From an uncultured Coriobacteriaceae bacterium (lineage in GTDB: Bacteria; Actinomycetota; Coriobacteriia; Coriobacteriales; Atopobiaceae), in the NCBI GenBank assembly GCA_948439405.1, contig CAOJNB010000005.1:16092-80091 (forward strand): a stretch of DNA of 64,000 bases. The letters run 5' to 3'. The translations under genes were made by a program, and so were the position numbers. This document shows, one piece after another, positions 56,867 through 64,000 of the stretch. The notes under the pieces were generated by a model. The model searched no databases. It saw only the letters and a program-made list of their open reading frames with translations, and was not told the origin of the DNA. Numbering within the stretch: the first letter of the stretch is position 1; each line of letters starts with the position of its first letter.

Positions 56867-57379
56867 GTGATCGTAGTCGGCATCGACCCCGGCCTCGCCA
56901 ACACCGGCTGGGGCGTCGTGGAGGAGCGCGGCGGCGTGTGCCGCGCCCGCGCCTACGGCTGCGTGTCCACCCCCGCCTCGGACCCCGTCAACGTGCGCCT
57001 CGGGACCATCTTCCGCGAGCTCTCGCGGGTCGTCGAGCGCTACGGGCCGGACAGCATGGCCGTCGAGGAGATCTTCTTCGGGCGCAACAGCCGCTCGGCC
57101 ATCTGGACCGCCCACGCCCGCGGCGCCGCGCTCGTCGCGGGCTCCGAGCACGGGCTCGAGGTCGGCGAGTACACCCCGATGCAGATCAAGCAGGCCGTGT
57201 GCGGGACGGGCGCGGCGGACAAGGAGCAGGTCACCTACATGACCCGCCGCATCCTCGCCCTCGACCACGATCCGAGGCCCGACCACGCGGCCGACGCGCT
57301 GGCCGTCGCGGTGTGCCACGCGAACCGCGCGCGCACCCTGGGGCTGGCCGCCGCCGCGCGCGACAGGGAGGCGTCATGA
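56867..57379 (+). CDS. ruvC: Holliday junction resolvase RuvC
   Basis: 170 residues from GTG 56867 (GGGAGGGC 4-6 bases upstream; an ATG at 56855 is an alternative). VVGIDPGLANTGWGVVEERG has the first catalytic Asp, SMAVEEIFFGRNSRSAIWTA the second acidic site, and DHAADALAVAVCHANRA the third pair. It cuts Holliday junctions made by RuvAB. Overlaps ruvA by 4 bases (ATGA) and is controlled by the LexA box just upstream. Confidence 0.95.
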   Translation: MIVVGIDPGLANTGWGVVEERGGVCRARAYGCVSTPASDPVNVRLGTIFRELSRVVERYGPDSMAVEEIFFGRNSRSAIWTAHARGAALVAGSEHGLEVGEYTPMQIKQAVCGTGAADKEQVTYMTRRILALDHDPRPDHAADALAVAVCHANRARTLGLAAAARDREAS

Positions 57380-57996
57380 TCGTCCAGCTCTCCGGCATCC
57401 TGGTGGAGGCCGACCTCTCCCACGTCGTGCTCGACGTGGGCGGCGTCGGCTACGAGCTCGGCGTCTCGAGCGCGACGGCGGCGGCGCTGCCGCCGGTCGG
57501 CGAGCCCGCCACGCTGCTCGCCCGCCTCGTCGTGCGCGAGGGGGCGCTCGCCGTCTACGGCTTCACGCGCCGCGAGGAGCGCACCCTGTTCGACGCGCTG
57601 TGCCGCGTCTCCGGCGTGGGCCCCAAGCTCGCGCTCTCCGTGCTGTCCACCTTCTCCGCCGCCGAGCTCGCCCGCGTCGCCGTCGCCGGCGACGTCAAGC
57701 GGATGACGAGCGTCCCCGGGGTCGGCAAGAAGCTCGCCGGGCGCCTCGTGCTCGAGCTGCAGGGCGCCTTCTCCGGTGACGTCGAGCTGCGCGGGCTGCT
57801 CGGGGTCACGACCCCGGACGACGCCGCGGCCCCCGCCCCCGCCCCGGCGGCCCCGCTCGAGGAGGCCACGGCCGCCCTGCTCTCGATGGGGTTCACGCCC
57901 GAGGAGGCCGCCCTCGCCCTCGAGAGATGCGAGGGGGCCGCGAGCGTGGAGGACGCCCTCTCGCACGCCCTGCGACGCCTGGGAGGTGGTAGGTGA
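57376..57996 (+). CDS. ruvA: Holliday junction branch migration protein RuvA
   Basis: 206 residues. OB-fold N-terminus ([20 protein letters not shown]), tandem HhH motifs [19 protein letters not shown] and [20 protein letters not shown], an Ala/Pro linker ([16 protein letters not shown]), and a C-terminal RuvB-binding domain with [17 protein letters not shown]. Binds the junction and directs RuvB. Coupled to ruvC and ruvB by overlapping stop/start codons. Confidence 0.96.
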   Translation: MIVQLSGILVEADLSHVVLDVGGVGYELGVSSATAAALPPVGEPATLLARLVVREGALAVYGFTRREERTLFDALCRVSGVGPKLALSVLSTFSAAELARVAVAGDVKRMTSVPGVGKKLAGRLVLELQGAFSGDVELRGLLGVTTPDDAAAPAPAPAAPLEEATAALLSMGFTPEEAALALERCEGAASVEDALSHALRRLGGGR

Positions 57997-59063
57997 TGTG
58001 GGAGGTCGACCCCTCGGAGAACCTCTTCGCCGACGTGCGCGTCCCCGGCGAGGGCGCGCGCCCGCGCCAGGTCACCGGCGAGCTCACGGCCGACGACATC
58101 GAGCAGGACCGCACCCTGCGGCCGCGCTCGCTCGACGAGTACTGCGGCCAGGAGCGCGTGCGCGACAACCTCCGCGTCCTGATCGACGCCGCCCGCGAGC
58201 GCCACGAGCCGCTCGACCACGTGATCCTCTCGGGCCCCCCGGGACTCGGCAAGACGACGCTCGCCGGCGTCGTGGCCAACGAGATGGGGGCCGTGCTGCG
58301 CACCACGAGCGGACCCGCGATCGAGCGCCAGGGCGACCTGGCGGCCATGCTCACCAACCTCCAGGAGGGCGACGTCCTCTTCATCGACGAGATCCACCGC
58401 CTCAACCGTGCGGTGGAGGAGGTCCTCTACCCGGCGATGGAGGACTTCGTCCTCGACATCGTGATCGGCAAGGGGCCGGCGGCGCGCTCGGTGCGCCTGG
58501 ACATCCCGCGCTTCACCCTGATCGGCGCCACCACCCGCACCGGCCTGCTCACGGGGCCCCTGCGCGACCGCTTCGGCATCAGCTACCGGCTCGACTACTA
58601 CTCCGTCGACGAGCTCGCCCGCATCGTGCGGCGCTCGGCGGGCATCCTCGGCGTCGAGGTGGACGAGGCCGGCGCGGCCGAGATCGCGAGCCGCAGCCGC
58701 GGCACGCCGCGCCTCGCCAACCGCCTGCTCAAGCGCGTCCGCGACTACGCGCAGGTGCGTGCCGGCGGCTCGGTCGACGAGCGCGTCGCCGCCGAGGCGC
58801 TCTCCTTCTTCGAGATCGACGAGCTCGGACTCGACTGGATGGACGTCCGCATCCTGTCCTGCCTCGCCCGCACCTTCCGGGGGCGCCCCGTGGGGCTCGC
58901 CACCGTGGCGGCGGCCGTGGGGGAGGACCCCTCCACGCTCGAGGACGTCTACGAGCCCTACCTCATGCAGCGCGGGCTCATGGTGCGCACGCCCCAGGGC
59001 AGGCGCGCGACGCCCGCCGCCTTCGCGCACCTGGGGCTCGAGGTCCCCGAGGACCTCGCCTGA
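57993..59063 (+). CDS. ruvB: Holliday junction helicase RuvB
   Basis: 356 residues from GTG 57993 (GTGA overlap with ruvA stop; ATG 57996 is an alternative). Walker [21 protein letters not shown] (~78), Walker [18 protein letters not shown] (~130), sensor [20 protein letters not shown] (~178), arginine finger in the DRFGI segment, and a C-terminal winged helix ([16 protein letters not shown]). AAA+ motor that drives branch migration. Last gene of ruvCAB. Confidence 0.97.
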   Translation: MMWEVDPSENLFADVRVPGEGARPRQVTGELTADDIEQDRTLRPRSLDEYCGQERVRDNLRVLIDAARERHEPLDHVILSGPPGLGKTTLAGVVANEMGAVLRTTSGPAIERQGDLAAMLTNLQEGDVLFIDEIHRLNRAVEEVLYPAMEDFVLDIVIGKGPAARSVRLDIPRFTLIGATTRTGLLTGPLRDRFGISYRLDYYSVDELARIVRRSAGILGVEVDEAGAAEIASRSRGTPRLANRLLKRVRDYAQVRAGGSVDERVAAEALSFFEIDELGLDWMDVRILSCLARTFRGRPVGLATVAAAVGEDPSTLEDVYEPYLMQRGLMVRTPQGRRATPAAFAHLGLEVPEDLA

Positions 59064-59233
59064 CCCCGCCCCGTCGGTAGTGCGTCGGCTCCTCGTCGGA
59101 GGCGCGTCCCCGTCCGCCCGCGGGGCGGGATTTCTCGGGGGGCGCCGCGGCGGCGTGGTATACACTTCTCATGCGACCTCGAAGGAGGCCGCGTTCGTTT
59201 TGGCGCCCCACGGGGCAAATAGAAAGGTTCGTC

Positions 59234-59437
59234 ATGGAGCAGGGTACGGTTAAGTGGTTCAACCCGGACAAGGGCTACGGCTTCATCTCCCGCGAGCAGG
59301 GCGACGATCTGTTCGTCCACTACAGCGAGATTCAGATGGACGGCTTCAAGACCCTCGACGAGGGCCAGGCCGTCGAGTTCGAGGTGACCACCGGTCAGAA
59401 CGGCAAGCTGCAGGCTTCCAACGTCCGCAAGATCTAG
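59234..59437 (+). CDS. cspA: Cold-shock protein
   Basis: 67 residues. RNP1 GYGFIS and RNP2 DLFVHYSEI are visible within [19 protein letters not shown]. Single OB-fold RNA/DNA chaperone. A 170-base upstream gap has TATACA (59159-59164), a likely -10, giving an mRNA leader of about 65 bases, which is typical of csp genes. A hairpin terminator follows at 59465. Confidence 0.96.
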   Translation: MEQGTVKWFNPDKGYGFISREQGDDLFVHYSEIQMDGFKTLDEGQAVEFEVTTGQNGKLQASNVRKI

Positions 59438-59464
59438 CTGCGGCGCCTCACATAGCTCGAAGAG

Positions 59465-59494
59465 AGGGGAGGGTCGCGCGAGCGGCCCTCCCCT
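59465..59494 (+). terminator. Terminator after cspA
   Basis: A 9-bp stem (59465-59473 with 59486-59494) with TTCGTC afterwards, 28 bases after the cspA stop. It also separates the convergent ABC permease gene. Confidence 0.75.
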
Positions 59495-59520
59495 TCGTCA
59501 TGCCCAGGGGTGCCCCGGTC

Positions 59521-60249
59521 CTACAGCTCGCGCCTCTCGTAGAGCCTGAGGGAGACCGCGGCGGAGACTGCCAGGGCCACAGCCGAGAGGGCCACAAGGA
59601 CCGCGCAGCCCGCGGCCATGCCGGCCGGCGTGTCCAGCGCCTCGAGCGCGGTGGAGACGAGCCCCATCCCCGGGACGCCGCCGTCGAGCATGCCGCTGTT
59701 GCCGAGGAAGGCGACGGGCACCACGAAGAGCAGCACGATCACGGTAGGCAGGATCTGCGTGGCGCGCGTCTGGCCGAGGCGGAAGTAGAGCGGCGTCACG
59801 ACGCTCGCCACGACGGAGCCGATGAGCAGGGTGAAGCAGGTGGTGACGGCCATGACGCCGAGCATGCCCGGATCGAACGAGAAGGCCTCGCCGAGCTCTC
59901 CGGGCAGCCCGGCCGCGGTGGCGACGCCCGTCGCCGCGAGCGCGCCCGCGACGCCCACGGCCATGCCGAGTAGGCCGAAGGTCACGATGGCGGCGTAGCG
60001 GCCGAGCACGACGTCGCGCCTGGAGAGCGGAAGGGTGAGCCTGAACAGCTCCCAGTGGTTGAGCTGGTCGTAGGCGGCGAGCCCCATCGCGCTCATCATG
60101 AAGAACATGCAGGTCAGCGTCGCAGGCATCGCGAGGGGCGTCTGCATGCCGGCCCCGATGCACAGGCTCACGAGGAGTCCCAGCCCCACGAGCTGGCGTG
60201 CGTAGTCGCGGAAGATGGTCATCTCGATGGCGTATGCGCGCCTCATCAT
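59521..60249 (-). CDS. ABC-2 type exporter permease
   Basis: 242 residues with about six membrane helices (LVGLGLLVSLCIGAGMQTPL; VTFGLLGMAVGVAGALAATG; LPTVIVLLFVVPVAFLGNSG). The LSRRDVVLGRYAAI segment after the second helix is common in ABC-2 permeases of the YtrC/D or BcrB type. ATG 60249 overlaps the ATPase stop (ATGA). Forms an exporter with the preceding ATPase; substrate unknown. Confidence 0.85.
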   Translation of the reverse strand: MMRRAYAIEMTIFRDYARQLVGLGLLVSLCIGAGMQTPLAMPATLTCMFFMMSAMGLAAYDQLNHWELFRLTLPLSRRDVVLGRYAAIVTFGLLGMAVGVAGALAATGVATAAGLPGELGEAFSFDPGMLGVMAVTTCFTLLIGSVVASVVTPLYFRLGQTRATQILPTVIVLLFVVPVAFLGNSGMLDGGVPGMGLVSTALEALDTPAGMAAGCAVLVALSAVALAVSAAVSLRLYERREL

Positions 60250-61151
60250 CGGACACCGCCCTTCAGGGTGAGGGTCATGTAGTCGTCGATCGTCATTCGG
60301 TCGACCGGGATCTCCGGGAAGCTCTCCGCGAAGGCGAAGCGGTCGGGGACGAGCACGTCGATGCCGTAGTCGTGGCGCAGGAAGCGCAGCTCGGCGTCTG
60401 CGACGACGCCCGAGCCCGCGATCCTCTCGAGGTCCGCCGCGCGGCAGCGCGCGACGCCCATCTCGTCGGTGATGACGTCCTTGGGCAGGTCGAAGACGAT
60501 GCGTCCGGCGTCGATGCAGACGATGCGGTCCGCGATGCGCTCGAGGTCGCTCGTGATGTGGCTGCTCATGAGGATCGCCCGTCCCGGCTCGGCCACGAAG
60601 TCGCGCAGGAGGTCGAGCACCTCGTCGCGCGCCATCGGGTCGAGGCCGGCCGTGGCCTCGTCGAGGACGAGCAGGCGCGCGTCGTGCGCGAGCGCGCAGA
60701 CGAGCGAGAGCTTCATCCCCATGCCGCGCGAGAGGTCCTTCACGGTCTTCTTGGCGTCGAGACCGAACTCCGAGGCCAGACGCTCGAAGCGACGCCCGTC
60801 CCAGGTGGCGTAGGCGCGGGCGTAGATGCTCCCCACGTCCGCGACCCTCAGGTGCTCCGGCAGCGAGATCGCGTCGAAGACGACGCCGACCCGCTCCTTC
60901 GTCTCCGCGCCGTCCGCGCGGGAGAGCCGCTCGCTCGGCACGCCGAGCACGCTCGAGGTGCCGCCGTCCACGGGGAAGAGCCCCAGCAGCGCCTTGATGG
61001 TGGTGGACTTGCCGGCGCCGTTCTGGCCGACGAAGCCCACGACCTCGCCCTCGCTCACGGTGAGGTCGACGTCCTCGAGGGAGAAGCCGTCGTAGTGCTT
61101 GGTGAGCCCGCGGGCCTCGACGAGGGTGCCGCAGGCGGTCTCTGCGCTCAT
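60246..61151 (-). CDS. ABC exporter ATPase subunit
   Basis: 301 residues. Walker A VGFVGQNGAGKSTTIKALLG, signature DLSRGMGMKLSLVCALAHDA, Walker B ARLLVLDEATAGLDPMARDE, and a D-loop/H-loop segment AILMSSHITSDLERI. The C-terminal ~80 residues resemble the BcrA/YtrB extension. Follows the GntR/YtrA-type regulator by 34 bases; the set (regulator, ATPase, permease) corresponds to YtrA-like operons. Confidence 0.94.
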   Translation of the reverse strand: MSAETACGTLVEARGLTKHYDGFSLEDVDLTVSEGEVVGFVGQNGAGKSTTIKALLGLFPVDGGTSSVLGVPSERLSRADGAETKERVGVVFDAISLPEHLRVADVGSIYARAYATWDGRRFERLASEFGLDAKKTVKDLSRGMGMKLSLVCALAHDARLLVLDEATAGLDPMARDEVLDLLRDFVAEPGRAILMSSHITSDLERIADRIVCIDAGRIVFDLPKDVITDEMGVARCRAADLERIAGSGVVADAELRFLRHDYGIDVLVPDRFAFAESFPEIPVDRMTIDDYMTLTLKGGVR

Positions 61152-61185
61152 GCCGACGTCCTTCCTGCGCGACCGAGGTCGCGCG

Positions 61186-61554
61186 TCACTCCATCACCAG
61201 GGCGAGCATCTCGGCGATCTCGTCGTCGGAGAGGCCGACGCCGCGCCCGCGCTCCACGGCCCGGGCGAGGAGCTCCTCGACCTGCCGCAGCTGCTCCTCG
61301 CGGATGAGCTCGGCGTTGCCTCCGGCGACGTAGGTGCCCTTGCCCTGCACCGTCTCGATGAGGTCGGCCGCCTCCAGGTCCGCGTAGGCGCGCTTGGTGG
61401 TGATCGCGCTCACGCGCAGGCTGTTGGCGAGCGCTCTGATCGAGGGGAGCTGCTCGCCCTCAGCGAGCTGGCCCGTCACGATCGCCGACTTGATCTGGTC
61501 GGTGATCTGCTCGTAGATGGGCCTGCCGCTCGAGGTCGAGATGATGATGTCCAC
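61186..61554 (-). CDS. GntR-family regulator, YtrA type
   Basis: 122 residues; GTG 61554 with GGAAGGGAAC upstream. The N-terminal winged helix has RPIYEQITDQIKSAIVTGQL, PSIRALANSLRVSAITTKRA and LIETVQGKGTYVAGGN, the GntR core; the C-terminal ~50 residues form a short helical dimerisation tail (LSDDEIAEMLALVME), characteristic of YtrA. It would repress its own operon and the adjacent ABC exporter by binding the palindrome at 61636-61654. Confidence 0.92.
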   Translation of the reverse strand: MDIIISTSSGRPIYEQITDQIKSAIVTGQLAEGEQLPSIRALANSLRVSAITTKRAYADLEAADLIETVQGKGTYVAGGNAELIREEQLRQVEELLARAVERGRGVGLSDDEIAEMLALVME

Positions 61555-61635
61555 GTCACGTTCCCTTCCGGTCCCCGCGAGGGCGTCCCCCCGCGGCTCC
61601 CGGGGAGCTCGGACGTCTCCTCGCGTCCCCGGCGC

Positions 61636-61692
61636 GCACATACTGTGTATGTGCGATAGGTACAGTATATACACACCTATACACAGCGCAAG
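61636..61692 (-). promoter_or_regulatory. Promoter and 19-bp operator of the GntR/ABC operon
   Basis: Minus strand -35 TTGCGC (61692-61687), 17-base spacer, -10 TATACT (61669-61664). The palindrome GCACATAC-TGT-GTATGTGC (61636-61654) lies just downstream, covering the transcription start, so binding would block initiation. The half-site GTAT/ATAC recurs in the flanking AT-rich bases. Confidence 0.82.
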
Positions 61693-61708
61693 GGGGAGGA
61701 GGGAACGG

Positions 61709-62143
61709 CTACCGCCAGCGGCCGACGATCCCCAGCGTGAGCTCGTCCCGACCGCCGCCGTAGTACTTCCCGAGGACGGACCCGAAGACGGGCTCGTCGC
61801 TCGCGAGCTCGAAGAGCGTCATGCACGAGCGGACCTTGAGGGCGTCGATGTTCCCGAGCACGGCCACGGGGCCGCATCCCGGCAGGTCGAGGAGGGCCTG
61901 CGAGACCTCCAGGAGCCGCGGCATGAGCAGGGGGTGGGCGACGTAGGCGTCGAGCTCGGCGCGACCGGCGATGCCGTAGAGCTCCGCCATGTGGCTGCGC
62001 CCGAGGCCGCGCGCCTGCGGGAACACGAACCAGATCCAGTGGCTCCGCTTGCGTCCCGCGCGGACCTCCGCGAGCGCCTGCTCGTAGGCGCCGCCTGCCT
62101 GCGCGCGGACGAAGCGTTCGACGTCGGGACCTGTGACGGTCAT
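61709..62143 (-). CDS. DUF1810 family protein
   Basis: 144 residues. RSHWIWFVFPQARGLGRSHM (residues 33-52) and YGIAGRAELDAYVAHPLL are the DUF1810 signature; VLGNIDALKVRSCMTLFEL completes it. The family is a conserved small protein of unknown biochemical function, sometimes linked to ADP-ribose or calpastatin-like names. It is divergent from the phosphoribosyltransferase gene; 186 bases upstream (62144-62329) hold no recognisable gene. Confidence 0.9.
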   Translation of the reverse strand: MTVTGPDVERFVRAQAGGAYEQALAEVRAGRKRSHWIWFVFPQARGLGRSHMAELYGIAGRAELDAYVAHPLLMPRLLEVSQALLDLPGCGPVAVLGNIDALKVRSCMTLFELASDEPVFGSVLGKYYGGGRDELTLGIVGRWR

Positions 62144-62329
62144 GTGCCTCTCCCTCGGTCGGCTCGGCGGTCCGAGCCCTCGCCAATTCCTCGGGCTGCC
62201 CATCGCTTGAATCAACCCGCATTCAGGATACGGGGCCATATGGGTCGCATACGTCCCACGCCCCTCGGTATGGTCCTCCCTGAAGCACCAAGCAAGCTGG
62301 TGAAAGGCACGGACGAGGGAGGCGTGTCC

Positions 62330-63151
62330 ATGGCTAGCACGGAGCGGCACTGCCGCACCGCAGCGCGCGTGACGGTGGAGGACGGCGTCAGGCACTACCA
62401 CTGGGACGTCGAGAGCCTTATGAGCGTCGTCGACCTCTGCCCACCGACGCTCGTGCGGGACGTGTTCAAGGGGAGGGCCTACTGGTTCGGCTATGCGTTC
62501 AAGCCGGACTCCCACCCCCGGGACCGCCGGGCGTTCCTCGAGGACATCAAGGGGCTGGGACAGGACGTCATCCCGGCGGGCTATCTCAGGAGGTTCATCA
62601 ACGCGCCGCTTGCGCTCCTGAACGAGCAGGTGAATCTCGCGACGATCGACTTCTTCGTGTATCCCGTCTCGGGACGAAGCCCGCTCGTCAACAGGATCAT
62701 CGAGCAGGTCGACGAATGGACCTCGCACGAGATCGAGGGAGCCTCGCTGGAGCTCGTGAAGCGGCCTCCCTCGGAGATCGGCTTCGACTGGGAGAAGTTC
62801 GACCGCCGCTACGCGCCCGAGAACAGAAACATCCGCGACAACAGGTACGAGCAGATGCGAGCGTACGTCGAGGACCAGCTCCTCCCCACGATCCACGCGG
62901 GGAGGTACTTCTCGCTGGCGAAGTACGTCAAGATGCGCTATCGCCCCTACATCACGAACTTCCTCTCGTTCGACGAGAGGCAGGCCGAGCAGTACGGGAG
63001 ACTGCGCGATGCGCGTGGCGCCAGCGTGCTGGTGGTCGATGACGTCAACACGTCCGGCTCGACGCTGAACGAGATTCTCCGCATGCTCGGCAGGCTCAAC
63101 CCGAGCCTCGAGGTGTACGTGTTCACGCTGGTCGGGAAGCCGGAGTCGTAA
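62330..63151 (+). CDS. Phosphoribosyltransferase-domain protein
   Basis: 273 residues. The C-terminal third has the PRPP-binding signature VLVVDDVNTSGSTLNEILRM (~232-251), characteristic of type I phosphoribosyltransferases; the N-terminal two-thirds contain YWFGYAFKPDSHPRDRRAFL and DFFVYPVSGRSPLVNRIIEQ, which suggest a specialised family rather than a nucleobase salvage enzyme. ATG 62330 fits GAGGGAGG 7 bases upstream. It is next to a macro-domain gene, a pairing that suggests ADP-ribose or NAD-related nucleotide metabolism. Its last ~80 bases are duplicated at the right edge. Confidence 0.82.
   Translation: MASTERHCRTAARVTVEDGVRHYHWDVESLMSVVDLCPPTLVRDVFKGRAYWFGYAFKPDSHPRDRRAFLEDIKGLGQDVIPAGYLRRFINAPLALLNEQVNLATIDFFVYPVSGRSPLVNRIIEQVDEWTSHEIEGASLELVKRPPSEIGFDWEKFDRRYAPENRNIRDNRYEQMRAYVEDQLLPTIHAGRYFSLAKYVKMRYRPYITNFLSFDERQAEQYGRLRDARGASVLVVDDVNTSGSTLNEILRMLGRLNPSLEVYVFTLVGKPES
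63054..63131 (+). repeat. 78-bp direct repeat, copy 1 (3' part of phosphoribosyltransferase gene)
   Basis: Identical to 63923-64000 except 2 of 78 positions (CTGAAC/CTGAGC and GATTCT/GATCCT). It encodes the PRPP-loop end and following helix of the phosphoribosyltransferase. Confidence 0.9.
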
Positions 63152-63211
63152 GTGGGGAACGTCGTCTGTGACGGCGTTCTATCCGTCGACATAATCCGCG
63201 TGCATAGGAGC

Positions 63212-63802
63212 ATGACATTGGAACTACCCAAGATTTATCTTCTCGACATCAGCATGAGCCTGGTGAATGCGTGGAACGATGCTTTTGAAGACGAGCCGAA
63301 CGTCATCGCCGTTCACGATGACTTCGTGAGGTTCATGGGCAGACATCCTGAGGTTGATTGCGTCGTGTCACCGGCGAACTCTTACGGGATTATGGATGGG
63401 GCCTACGATTACGCGATAACGAAATACTTTGGCAAAGAGCTCATGCGCGCCGTGCAGGGCAGGATACGTGATGTGTGGTTCGGAGAACAGCCTGTTGGCA
63501 CGAGCATCTCCGTCAAGCATAAAGGGATTACGCTTATCCATACCCCAACGATGCGCGTTCCCTCAACGATTGTCGATCCTATGGTCGTCTACCACAGCAT
63601 GCGCTCGACTTTGATTGAGGCGCTGCGTGATGATGTGAGGGCCATGGTTGTTCCCGCGTTTGGTGCAGGTTGTGGGAAGCTGCCATTTGATGTTGTGGCC
63701 ACGCTTATGGCTGCAGCGTATCGGCAGGTAGCGAATCCGCCTGCAAGCATTAACTGGGAATACGCCAACTCGCGACCGCTTCCTGACAATGAGCGCTATT
63801 GA
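63212..63802 (+). CDS. Macro-domain protein, low-GC insert
   Basis: 196 residues from ATG 63212 (GGAG lies unusually close to the ATG; GTG 63200 is an alternative). CVVSPANSYGIMDGAYDYAI (~50-69) and AMVVPAFGAGCGKLPFDVVA (~153-172) are the two ADP-ribose-binding signatures of macro domains. It likely binds or hydrolyses ADP-ribose derivatives. Its base composition (about 50% GC, with codons such as GAT, TTT and CTT) differs sharply from neighbours, indicating recent transfer. It follows a phosphoribosyltransferase gene and is flanked by the direct repeat. Confidence 0.85.
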   Translation: MTLELPKIYLLDISMSLVNAWNDAFEDEPNVIAVHDDFVRFMGRHPEVDCVVSPANSYGIMDGAYDYAITKYFGKELMRAVQGRIRDVWFGEQPVGTSISVKHKGITLIHTPTMRVPSTIVDPMVVYHSMRSTLIEALRDDVRAMVVPAFGAGCGKLPFDVVATLMAAAYRQVANPPASINWEYANSRPLPDNERY

Positions 63803-64000
63803 ACGCTGCTGTATCAGAACTTAAGTCCATCCTCCGTATCCCGTACTCCAAGCGCGACTACAAGGCAGGGAGGACAAGTTGGCTTTGCGACGATGCATCG
63901 GTTCCTGAAATATGGAGCTTACCCGGCTCGACGCTGAGCGAGATCCTCCGCATGCTCGGCAGGCTCAACCCGAGCCTCGAGGTGTACGTGTTCACGCTGG
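63803..64000 (+). pseudogene. Possible duplicated phosphoribosyltransferase remnant, runs off window
   Basis: After the macro-domain stop a frame stays open to the edge. It first encodes an unrelated segment (SELKSILRIPYSKRDYKAGR) and then, from 63923, the phosphoribosyltransferase C-terminal sequence in the same frame as in the intact gene (GSTLSEILRMLGRLNPS). No convincing start is present (a TTG at 63799 only). It may be a truncated copy or the original 3' end displaced by insertion. Confidence 0.55.
63923..64000 (+). repeat. 78-bp direct repeat, copy 2
   Basis: Matches 63054-63131 at 76 of 78 positions and continues to the end of the window, so the true repeat may be longer. Confidence 0.9.

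Overview
The window is a high-GC (around 70%) bacterial chromosome segment. The gene set points to an actinobacterium of class Coriobacteriia, plausibly Olsenella/Atopobiaceae or Collinsella-like: an AddAB-type helicase-nuclease instead of RecBCD, a YerC-like TrpR protein, the Veg protein, a lysine-riboswitch lysA-dapA-dapB-dapD operon, a Cheo-type LexA box on ruvCAB, and MurE lacking the DNPR motif. The taxon is inferred from gene content and composition only.

Positions 1-28562 are the right-hand part of an integrated siphophage that continues past the left edge. Structural genes run leftward on the minus strand in the order familiar from Listeria A118-like phages: terminase (small and large subunits fused), portal, minor capsid protein 2, scaffold, major capsid, four head-completion proteins, tail tube with an Ig-like domain, two tail chaperone-type genes, tape measure, Dit-like and Gp37-like tail proteins. 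The C-terminus of minor capsid protein 2 is a papain-fold (Tox-PL, glutamine-deamidase-type) domain, and the next small gene looks like a YrhB/Imm35 immunity protein; a strong terminator closes this pair. Early genes (24.4 to 15.2 kb, also minus strand) encode small peptides, a ParB-like protein, DUF1351 and ERF recombination proteins, SSB, a replication initiator with a KQ-repeat linker, a DnaC-type loader, an HNH protein, Myb/SANT-like and XRE regulators. Two short plus-strand units inside this block stand out: a tRNA-like structured RNA with its own terminator (14.9-15.18 kb) and a 31-residue very basic peptide with a near-perfect Shine-Dalgarno (16.47 kb). The lysogeny region (24.4-28.5 kb) has divergent Cro-like and S24-type repressors, a lipoprotein, a DUF3644/HEPN protein and a large serine recombinase that abuts tRNA-Glu.

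Positions 28565-63151 are ordinary chromosome: tRNA-Glu, bioY, two related TPR-like proteins, murE, tRNA-Val, murI, rdgB, veg, ispE, the lysine operon under an L-box riboswitch, a TrpR-like regulator, addB-addA, dnaE, a GH127 arabinofuranosidase, a ferredoxin-type aldo/keto reductase, a YggC-like kinase, an NAD synthase-like protein that seems catalytically degenerate, SOS-controlled ruvC-ruvA-ruvB, a cold-shock protein, and a GntR/YtrA-type regulator with its ABC exporter under a palindromic operator.

The right end (62.3-64 kb) carries a phosphoribosyltransferase gene followed by a low-GC macro-domain gene. The macro-domain gene is bracketed by a 78-bp near-identical direct repeat of the phosphoribosyltransferase 3' end, which suggests insertion or tandem duplication.
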